From Daucus carota subsp. sativus (taxonomy: Eukaryota > Streptophyta > Magnoliopsida > Apiales > Apiaceae): a stretch of 64,000 bases of DNA. Of the stretch, positions 26,086 to 35,095 are shown piece by piece. The notes below the pieces were generated by a model. It saw nothing but the letters and a program-made list of their open reading frames with translations, had not been told where the DNA came from and did no database searches. A program made the position numbers and the translations under genes. The first letter of the stretch is position 1, and every line of letters starts with the position of its first letter. The stretch spans positions 3,794,779 to 3,858,778 of the forward strand of contig NC_030383.2 in NCBI RefSeq assembly GCF_001625215.2, given 5' to 3'.

Positions 26086-26104
26086 GAGGTTCGAGTCCCG
26101 ATCT
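26086..26104 (+). other. tRNA-like B box, possible SINE relic
   Basis: GAGGTTCGAGTCCCGATC contains the RNA polymerase III B-box consensus GGTTCGANTCC. I could not find a good A box 30-60 bp upstream nor a tRNA fold, so this is at most a relic. Confidence 0.3.
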
Positions 26105-26436
26105 CGGTCGGCAGATGAGTTGAATAATAGAAACGACTCTTTCCTAAGTATATAAACGGATTTTCTACTGTGTATAGTGGACATAGAGATGGCAGTTTTA
26201 CCCGACCCGATGGATACCCGATCCGTTCCGACCCGATTGGGTGTACCCGAACCCGATTTTTTTGGATCTGGATCCGGATCTGGATCTTATTTTTAGACCC
26301 GAAAGAGTTTGGATCTGGATCTGGATCTCAGGTATTCCGAACCGAGACCCGACCCGAAACCCGAAACCCGATTTAAACCCGATCCGAACCCGAAACCCGA
26401 TAAAACCCGATACAAAATATTATATATATATATATA

Positions 26437-27111
26437 GAGTTTTACTCCAATAGAAACCACCTTATCCTAGAAACTAAAAACCAAGCTGAAATATCACTAA
26501 ATCCTAAAGCAAATACCACTAAATTCTTAAACAACCCCATCTCCACCTCCATCTTCACCAAACCCACCACCACCTTCACCAACCCCACCTCCACTACCAC
26601 CACCTCCGTCGTCGCCTCCTTCATAACCACTACCACCTCTATGCCGCCCGCCCCCTTGATAACCACCACCTCCATCTCCACCTCCACCTCCATTATTTCT
26701 CTAGCAACACAACCTCCACACCTCCATCTTAATCGATGCTTCAACCTCCTTCAACCCCGTTCATACTTCTTTCTCCACCTCGACTCAACTTCAAACGCGA
26801 AGCCCCCACTATTCCGGCAACACTCCAACCCCCCACTTCAAGCCGCCCAAACCTCCGCTACAATCATCCTTCCTCCATCTCCACCTTCACCTCCACCATC
26901 TCCACCACTATCACCACCATCTGAATCGAAAACATGAACAGATCTGGAGATTCTAAGCTGAAACAGATCTGGAGATTAAGTTTTCACTAATTCCTGCAAC
27001 ACAGATCACTAAATCCTAAAGAGAATATCACTAAATTGTACTGAGAATATCACTAACTTGTATTGGTTTCTAGTTTTTATTTTAAAATTGGTTTCTATTT
27101 GATCATGAGCC
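26437..27111. mobile_element. (TA)n-bounded element A
   Basis: Lies between (TA)n tracts at 26421-26436 and 27112-27137. Its ends are inverted repeats: CCAATAGAAACCA at the left and TGGTTTCTATTTGATC at the right, with AGAAACYAAAAACCAA further in. The middle (about 26525-26935) is strikingly poor in G on the plus strand, with CCACCTCCATC-like repeats. Non-autonomous. Confidence 0.6.
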
Positions 27112-27137
27112 TATATATATATATATATATATATATA

Positions 27138-27477
27138 GGGGCTTATTCCACTACAAACCACACTCCCACTGCTGACGTGGCAGATGACGTGGCAGTGCCA
27201 CGTCAGCAGGTGCTGACGTGGCAGATGACGTGGCACTGCCACGTCAGCAGTGGGTGTGCCCCAGTGCTGACGTGGCAATGCCACGTCAGCAGTGGGGGGA
27301 CCCCTGCGCTGACGTGGCGTGGTGACGTGGCGGGGTGGAAAGTGTAAGTTTGGGGAAGTTGATGGCAAAGCTAGGGGGGTGATATTGTTAGTTTTTAAGA
27401 GTTTGGGGGGATATTTGTTTAGTTTTGAAATTGGTTTTTAGGTTTTTATGATAAAGTTGGTTTGTATTTGAACAAAC

Positions 27478-27479
<2 letters not shown>
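27138..27479. mobile_element. (TA)n-bounded element B, ACGT-rich
   Basis: Lies between (TA)n tracts at 27112-27137 and 27480-27512. Ends: GGGGCTTATTCCACTACAAACCA inverted against TTGGTTTGTATTTGAACAAACCC (matching bases mainly in ACAAACCA). Its left half is GC-rich and built of TGACGTGGCA and TGCCACGTCA units in both orientations. Confidence 0.6.
27171..27334. promoter_or_regulatory. Cluster of ten ACGT (G/C-box hybrid) motifs
   Basis: Ten ACGT cores in about 165 bp, seven as TGACGTGG and three as CCACGTCA. GACGTGGC is a known in-vitro site for plant bZIP factors. The opposed units can also fold as hairpins. No gene lies within 1.6 kb on the left or 7.5 kb on the right. Confidence 0.6.
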
Positions 27480-27512
<33 letters not shown>

Positions 27513-27515
<3 letters not shown>

Positions 27516-28686
27516 GGCTTCTCCTTGGGGATCCAGTAGAAATAGTAACTTAGTAACTTTTAACAAGAGCCATTGATCATAAAAGAAAACGACGATCAAG
27601 ATTAAAAGTAGAAAAAGAACACGGCACAAAAATAGGAGAGACACGTACGTCCACTCAAACCCTAGAAATTAGGAAGAACGTGTACTGTTTAGTTGTATTT
27701 ATGTTCTGTACTTGTAGTGTATGTTCTGTATTTGTATATAAATTACTTATAAATATAATACCAAAATATGTTTATTACAAAAATGAAAACTATTAAAAAT
27801 TAAAAGTTTTAAGAACACATAACACAATTATAATTTGTAAATAAAATAATTTTTTTATAAGTTATGTAAAAGTAGTTATGCAGGAAAATACCGAACATAA
27901 AAAAATATTGTAAACAAAAAAAGATATAAGAATGTTCAAAAAAAGAACATACAAAAAAAATACAGAACATAATAAATTCAGAACATAAAATAATTACAAA
28001 TGCACAAAAAGAAATTTTTAAAACACGAAAAAGATTATAGTTACAAATAAAAATTATAGAATTGCATAACATCACCAAAAATATAAAATGCATAAATAAA
28101 TACATAACATAAAAAATTTAAAGAATAAAAAAAAATACAGAACACAAAATTTATGTAATGCAAAAATTATAGAACACGTAACACTAAAAAATACATAACA
28201 CTAAAAAAAATACATAACATACAAAATTAAATATAAAACACTTGAAAATACAGAACCTAAAAAATTTTGAACACAAAAAAATATTACAAAACGCACAATA
28301 AAAATTATTGAATACAAAAAAATATAAAAATATGAAATTATATAATATAGAAAATTATAAAATTTATATGTTTTAGAGTATTTAGTATGTAATGTAAAAT
28401 TACTAATAAGAATATTTTTATATCAGAAATATCTTTTACAAATTAAATTCTATTATACGTAATATAGAAAAAATTTCGTTAAATTAATGTATAACATGTT
28501 ATTAATAAATTATTGTATTATCTAGTTGTGTTCTTTTGCTAAAAAAGGTCCATGCATGTTCAGAAGTCTAAACACCTTGCGTGAGAGCAGTTGTGTTTAT
28601 AGGCAGACTTGTTATAGACACGTGCTCCACTCATATCAGAGTTCCTAAGTTACTCAATAAAGTTGGTTCCTCAATGAACCACACCC
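27513..28686. mobile_element. (TA)n-bounded element C
   Basis: Lies between (TA)n at 27480-27512 and 28687-28706. Terminal parts pair imperfectly: AGTAACTTAG occurs at 27545-27556 and its complement CTAAGTTACT at 28645-28654, and both ends start GGG beside the TA tract. The body (about 27780-28340) is A-rich, with recurring ACAGAACATAAAA-like units and very few G. Confidence 0.55.
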
Positions 28687-29624
28687 TATATATATATATA
28701 TATATTATGTGTTTAATGTAAAGTATACATATTGAAATATTATGAATTATTAGGTATGAATATTAACATTTTACTTAATTTTATATGCCCAATATAGAAT
28801 TATTATTCATTTCATCAATATTTTTCTCAATTATTGTGCATTAAAAAATCTAAATATAATAAAAATATAAAATATAAATGATAAGTTGAATGATTGTATA
28901 CAATTAAGTTAACATGTTTCACGTGTTTATTGTATTAGACGAAACTTGTAAAACCCTTTTTTATGTTCTTAAATTTTAAAAAAATCAATCATCACATTTT
29001 TTTTATAGATATATATAATTTTTATTTTTATCTAATTTTATTTTTTAAATACCCGAATTAGACCCGAACCCGAACCGAAACCCGAAAAAACCCGACGGAT
29101 CGGATCTGGATCTTCATTTTCCAGACCCGGACCCGAACCCGAACCGACCCGAAATATAATGGATCGGATCTGGATCTTAAGAAACCCGATCCGACCCGAC
29201 CCGTTGCCATCACTAACAACTATTTTTTACTTTTTGTTGAGGTGAAGCATTTTTAATGACACACTAGAAAAGACCCATATATAAAATATATATTTGTCAG
29301 GAGATTAAATTGAATGTAAACTCCAACAAAATTTCTTCTTCTTCTTCTAGTGATGATTGAAAAGAGGGAAAGAATGGGGAAAAACAAAAAGAAGTGAATA
29401 TATTATTCTCCAAAATAGTACGAGGAATGGTTCCACATCCTTAAAAATGAGAAATGAAGTTGGCGTCCAAACTTTGAGGTCGTGTTTTTTGTCATAATAA
29501 CTTAGGGCACCATATAGCTAAACTGTGTAGATGCTCTAATGTATATGAGAGAACAAGAGCATGTTAATTAGAAATTTTTAAATAGATTTTAAATGTATTA
29601 TTACATTTTAATATCAGATTAAGA

Positions 29625-29626
<2 letters not shown>

Positions 29627-29660
<34 letters not shown>
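29627..29660. repeat. (TA)n microsatellite
   Basis: About 17 uninterrupted AT units directly next to the Emigrant-like element at 29662. Confidence 0.95.
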
Positions 29661-29661
<1 letters not shown>

Positions 29662-29664
<3 letters not shown>

Positions 29665-29836
29665 TTGAACCTCGATGAATTAATAATTGATGAAGTAATA
29701 TCCTCACTAAAGTAATATTTTTTTCTAATCCCAACATAATGTAAATAGTGTATTTTTACTCTCAATAAAATAATAAACTCGATAAAGTAATTTTTTTCGT
29801 TGGTTCCAGCGTGAATACTTTAAAGAAGTTTAACTA
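29662..29836. mobile_element. Emigrant-like (pogo) MITE
   Basis: Starts CAGTTGAACCTCGATGAATT and ends with the imperfect complement CTTTAAAGAAGTTTAACTA, flanked by TA. This resembles the Emigrant/pogo terminus (CAG-T-AAACCTCTATAAATTAATA type) known from Arabidopsis. The interior has GATAAAGTAAT and GATGAAGTAAT units. No coding capacity. Confidence 0.75.
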
Positions 29837-30308
29837 TATGATATATGTTAATCTTTACGTTCAAGTATGTCCAAATTTAGAATCGAGATTGAGACGTCAT
29901 ATAAGAATTCTCTCTTTGTCTCATTCTAACTGCTTTTGAATTTTTTACACGTATTTTAAATAATAAAATAGTCACATCTAAATATAATTATTATTTATAA
30001 AATTATATCAATTAGAGTTAAACTTTTATTTGATATAATCCTTCACTAACCCTGAGTCTTTGTGGTCAGTTTATCATCATTTCTTGCGGCATAATTTTTT
30101 ATTGTTGGTCAAATTTTTTAACAAAATATATGGTACAGATTCTAAAAACACTATCATACAGAGTATGAAAAAGAAAAATCTATTTATATTCCCATTCCCT
30201 CTATCATATCCTTGCATGGATATATTCTAATGGAAGGACTACGAATCTACGATCGATGATATGATCTGTGAATGAAAGTTTGTGAAACTGAAAAGGTCCT
30301 CCAATTAA

Positions 30309-30490
30309 AAACATAGTTCTACAACTTATTTTTAAGATTTTCTTTTTTTTTTATAAAAATATAAATGTTATACTTTTATACAAAAAAAGAAATTTTTAAA
30401 AATAATTTCCATAACTATACTATATTGAAGCATTAAAGTCCGTGCCGCGCCCCCGTCCCCAGTGTATACTATTGACTGGGACGGAGGGAG
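30309..30490. mobile_element. Truncated Stowaway MITE
   Basis: Near copy of the right 180 bp of the element at 21522-21772, including GTCCGTGCCGCGCCCCCGTC and the end GGGACGGAGGGAG followed by TA. The left terminus is missing; the copy starts at AAACATAGTTCTACAACTT. Confidence 0.85.
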
Positions 30491-32031
30491 TAACGTATTC
30501 AAAAACTGTTTAGGATTCTGTTCTTAGACTTAGAGATCGTTCAGGACAACTTTAGGCAGAAAAGAAGTACACACCCAGGAACAAAGCGTGAGTTAGGGCA
30601 GTAGAGCTGCGCTTTTGACTTCCAATTTTTGAGCTTATAATTTATTTTTTCAGACTTATAAGTTGCAATCAAGTTTTTATACCGTTTATTTAAAAATTTG
30701 TAAATTAATTTCTTATTTATAAGTGAGAATCTAAAAAATTGAAAATTCTAATGTTTTTTGTAGCGGTATATCTTAATATTTTAAATGTGATTTTACGAAA
30801 ATACAATGGCCACTTTAAAAGATAGCCTACAATATTATTACATTAATAAATTTTATATCGTTAAATTATAAACATCAAAATTTTTATCCGAAACTATAAT
30901 TAAAAATAAATTTTCACTTATAACTACTTTTGATTTATAAATAATAAATATTTTTTTTGAAATTAAACTAAACAGTCGTTCCTTAAGTTTTGTATTTATG
31001 TGGCCACAGATCCGTGTGCAAAGAATATAAGTACATATGGATTAAAAATTTAAAATGCAGAATGTTTCCCGATCCTTTACTCCGACAATTTTAGAACATG
31101 GTACAAATTCTTAATAATATAATAATTTTTTTCCGAACCTATGGAGACCAATTTGACCAACAGAACCATTGCAAGTCCCCAATAATGCCCCATTATGTTT
31201 ATATTCCTTTTGATAAGAGATTCTAATATTCTATGTTGAGTATCTTCGATGAATGGATTAGAACGGTTGATTATGGATAATAATTATTTAAAGTCTATTT
31301 AATTGATAAATATTTCGTTTTGATAAAATTAATTATTACAATGATAGGTTTTCTTGTAAAATTAATATATTATTATTTTAAATTTTTATAGATAAAATAT
31401 ATTATTTTAATTTGATAATATATAATGTGTTCTTTTAGTAAGTTATTCGAATTTCAATAAATATAACCAACTTTAACGGGTTGAATTTATATTTCAATAG
31501 TGAATAAATTTTTGCTAAAACCAAAACTTATAATACAATTAATAATTTTAATTTTCAATATCTTTTATAAATTCTCAGAGATACTCCTTCCCTCCCTTTT
31601 TAATTGTTATATTTGTAAAAAAAAATTGCTTCAAAATATTTGTCTCATTTTTTTCTTTTTCTTTTTTGAAATTAATTTGTCTCTTTCTTGTTTCAGTGCA
31701 TATTTTTCCAGATTATTTTTTAATTGTAAATTCTAATATTTGACTTTATAACCAATATATATACTTATGACTTAACATTTTATACAATAAACAAGAATAT
31801 GCATTGAAATAATTTATAACGTCTATTTTTTTTAATATGTGTATTTTTCTTAATGTATGTATTTTTGGCCGAACTAAAAAGAGACGAGGAGTATTTCTTA
31901 CTTTTTAAATCGCTGAATAGCAGAGGATTTGCTATTGTAACAGATACTAAACGACAAATTACTACATGATAAATGATTGAAATGACAAAACCGGGAAAGC
32001 TTGTCTAAAGATTATGAATGTTGAAATATTA

Positions 32032-32333
32032 CTCCCTCCGTCTCAATTTATAGGTCCATTTTGGAATAAACACGCATATTAAGAAAAAAATTGGTTAGAT
32101 AGAATCTTATATCATGTATCATTAATTAGTGCATTGATAAGTGAGAATGTAGTTGAGTTTCAAAAAAATCACAATAAATATAGGGATTTAGTGCATTGAG
32201 AAATGAGAATAATATTGAGTTTCAAAAAAATCACAATTAATATGTAGATAAATTTGTATTGAAAGAAGAGAGGGACAAATATTTTGGGACAATTTTTTTT
32301 TCAAAATGGACCTATAAATTGAGACGGAGAGAG
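32032..32333. mobile_element. Stowaway MITE with long terminal inverted repeats
   Basis: Starts CTCCCTCCGTCTCAATTTAT and ends with its complement ATAAATTGAGACGGAGAGAG; pairing continues through GGTCCATTTTG, over 30 bp. TA flanks both sides (32030-32031, 32334-32335). The interior repeats TTAGTGCATTGA and GAGTTTCAAAAAAATCACAA twice. Confidence 0.92.
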
Positions 32334-32505
32334 TATTTTTCGTGGGATGCATTTATGAGAAGTGGAACAATCGGCTTGTATTAAAAACAAAGAAAAAGCA
32401 ATATTCCCCATCGTCGTTCCTAGGTTAGTTACCGAGACGTGTGCAATGCGTGTCCGCAAGCACGCGGAGATAAATGAGTATGGTTTGAGGATGTTTTGAC
32501 TCCAA

Positions 32506-32840
32506 GAGCAAAGTCCAAAATTTCAAAAATATTAGTATGTGCTAGTAATTTAGGACATATTTTGTTAACTTAAACTTAAACCGTGTGTCTTATTGTCTCA
32601 AAACATTTAATATTTTATTATTAAAAATTCTTTTTCATTACTAAAACATTATATAAAATAGAGAGAGAAAGTGTATGTTCATGAGAATTTATCGTAAAAT
32701 ATAGAATAAGGTGTCTTAAAAATATGGTTTTAAAATATTGTCCTAGTGATATAAGATGTCATTTAGACATTATTGGATAACCTTTTTCATCAAATGCTAA
32801 TTATAACTTAAAACATGACATAAGCATCCTTGGACTTGCT
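32506..32840. mobile_element. Possible degraded MITE
   Basis: GAGCAAAGTCCAA near 32506 is an inverted match to TTGGACTTGCT near 32830. This terminus resembles the element at 25749. No target duplication remains. Confidence 0.35.
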
Positions 32841-33071
32841 ACACAGAATGTTGGGGTCGTTTAGTTTAGGTTAAAAGAAATGACTTCTTACCTATAGTAA
32901 AAAAGTGGAATAGAAGTGAGAAGTAAATAAGTTAATAAATTATTTGGAAAAGAAGTAGAAGCTGTAAGAGAAAAGTTAGCATTTTCAGCTTCAAGAGTGC
33001 AAACGGGTCAAGAAAAGAGCAGAGCTAGGTAGAAGCAGCTTCTACTTCTTGCAGACAGACACCACCATATA

Positions 33072-33255
33072 CTCCCTCTCTTAGTTGACATATGTATTTT
33101 GATAATCCTATAATTACGTACATAATACTTTTTAAATTTTTTTCCCAAATAAATTTTGATATTTAAAATTTTATTCAAAAAAAAATGTAAAGGAACTATA
33201 ATTTATAAGTACCTCAAAATACGTGTAAATAATTATAAAGAACAGACGGAGGGAG
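33072..33255. mobile_element. Stowaway MITE
   Basis: CTCCCTCTCTTAGTTGACA at the left, AGACGGAGGGAG at the right, TA on both sides (33070-33071, 33256-33257). Confidence 0.85.
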
Positions 33256-33261
33256 TAGGAG

Positions 33262-33265
<4 letters not shown>

Positions 33266-33321
<56 letters not shown>
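33266..33321. repeat. (TA)n microsatellite, about 28 units
   Basis: 56 bp of uninterrupted AT, the longest in the window, starting 9 bp after a Stowaway element. Confidence 0.97.
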
Positions 33322-33324
<3 letters not shown>

Positions 33325-34993
33325 AGCTTAGTATTGTATTTAAATCTATTTTTGGAATATAAAATCAATTTATATTTAAATAATAAAATCTATCATAGAT
33401 GTATTTATCTAATATTATCAAGAATGATATACTAATTTCTTCTAATTAGTTGATTGACTGATCAGTATTTGTGTCAATTTATTATTTTATTTATTTTATA
33501 CTCTCGGTCCAAAACGTTTAACACGTATCTTAAAATTTCTATAAAGTATGATTCATAAATTAATTTAATTTATATTATTAAATAAGAGTTTAATATTATA
33601 TTTATTCTAAAAAATAAAAATTTAAAAATAAATTATAAAATTATATATTATACACATCTTAAATGTGTACCGGTCATTGGAAACTATAGTAATGAATTGA
33701 GTTAAACGGAAAAAATATTTCATTTTAACAAATATTTTTAATAATTAAAATCAAAATCAGTCATGAGATATTTAATGTCGTTAGTAATTTTTTTTTCACT
33801 TGACGATAATTTTATATTTGATCAATCCACTTACAAAGATATCTAATAAACAATATTCTCGCAAAGGATTAAAAACAAGTTAAGTGTAACAAGAAATTAT
33901 TATTAATTGTAAAAGATTTTGTGGTTGAACAATATTTAAGAATATTCCCGTAAAAGGTTTGAGGCTATTTTAAAATAAAGTAAAATTGTGTGCCACAGAA
34001 AAAACTCCGCCACAATATACACACACATTATTTTGATGCAAAGGAGACAATACATATTAAAATTTCTTTCATTCCTTTAAACATATACTAAAAGAATTTG
34101 TCACCTTAAAGGTTTTTTATGAATACCCCCGATCTTTTGGCATAAGCACGTTGACCCAGTAATTAAAATATTTTTAATAATACTTAAAATTATATTTCAA
34201 ATCTACTTATTAAAAGTTTTCCAGTGATATAATTATTGGAAATTTATTTATTATGTCCTAATAAAAATAATATTAACCAAGACAAATTTATTGATTATTT
34301 AAAATTTATTTTAATATAATATGTTTACTGAGATTTTTCTGTCGGATGTATGAAAAAAAATAGGGGTTAAATTTGAGGATCTCGATTTGTCTCTTCCGTC
34401 AAATTCTAGTTGATGCCGGATTCTATCATGAGAAACTTTAAAATAAATAATATTAAAAATATTAAATTAATCAATTTTAATATTGAATTAATTAAATTAA
34501 TATAATATAATATCGTAGCTATATCTCCTTTGGATTTGAAGAATATCATTGTAGATATATTTTGATATATAGATACCGCCAAATATGTAAAGTAGTGTTA
34601 TTTTAAATCTTGTATTATGTGTTTCTGTTTGGCGAGACAAAAGAAGTACTTCTTTAAAGAAAGAAACTATTTTTAAGCTCTTTTCCAAAAACTTTAATAC
34701 TTATAAGTTTTAACTTACTTCCTAATCTTATTTAAACTCATCGAAACTCTCCCTATATTATGACTAACTTTTAATTCTTAATAATTGATATTTGTATTTT
34801 TTTTTTAATTTCAAAAAATTGATGATAATTTTAATTGGCCCCTTCTATCTCCAACAGACCCACAATCAAGAATAATGCCTTGTAAGCCTTAATGCCGCGT
34901 TGGCATGGCCACAAGATGCTCACAACAACACATGTGTATAAGGAAGAGGAATAAGTAATACATGTGGTAGCTAAATAGATACATGTCATTCTC

Positions 34994-35001
34994 TTATAAA
35001 T
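34994..35001 (+). promoter_or_regulatory. Candidate TATA box of HKT
   Basis: TTATAAAT about 95 bp before the HKT start codon in CTCTTATAAATG. The spacing would leave a leader of roughly 60-70 bp. Position only. Confidence 0.5.
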
Positions 35002-35095
35002 GTTGATCATCACTCTTTCGAATTTAAGTAGTTGAGCTAAGCATGCAATTCCAAGCAATCCAATAGTACTTGGTCCAAATCAAGAAGCACCAAAC

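Larger units (their letters stand above)
26184..29215. mobile_element. ACCCGA-rich, hAT-like composite element with nested insertions
   Basis: The outer ends are TAGAGATGGCA and, inverted, TGCCATCACTA, which fit the YARNG start of hAT termini. Inside each end is a block of degenerate ACCCGA and GGATCTGGATC repeats (26196-26412 and 29050-29206), in the same orientation. Between them are three (TA)n-bounded elements. I found no matching 8-bp target duplication outside the ends, so the boundaries are inferred. Confidence 0.5.
25521..35095. other. 9.6-kb gene-free, transposon-rich interval
   Basis: Between divergent APEM9 and HKT. It holds the composite at 26184-29215, the Emigrant-like element, three Stowaway elements and several microsatellites. 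Long frames here (for example 26442-26744 minus, 27809-28105 minus, 31500-31736 plus) are low-complexity artefacts. No gene was found. Confidence 0.7.

Noticed and set aside
26086..26104. A tRNA gene
   Set aside because: Only the B box is present; no acceptor stem, anticodon arm or A box could be drawn.
26442..26744. 100-codon minus frame rich in Val, Glu and Met
   Set aside because: It is the complement of a CCACCTCC-type simple repeat in element A; the composition explains the open frame.
27171..27334. CRISPR-like regular repeats
   Set aside because: Units are 8-10 bp, in both orientations, without unique spacers, in a plant nuclear sequence.
27809..28105. 98-codon minus frame rich in Phe, Ile and Tyr
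   Set aside because: It comes from the A-rich repeat body of element C read on the other strand; no conserved motif.
26184..29215. An LTR retrotransposon, since both end blocks carry ACCCGA and GGATCTGGATC in the same direction
   Set aside because: The blocks differ in length and order, lack TG...CA ends, and no primer-binding site or polyprotein is present.
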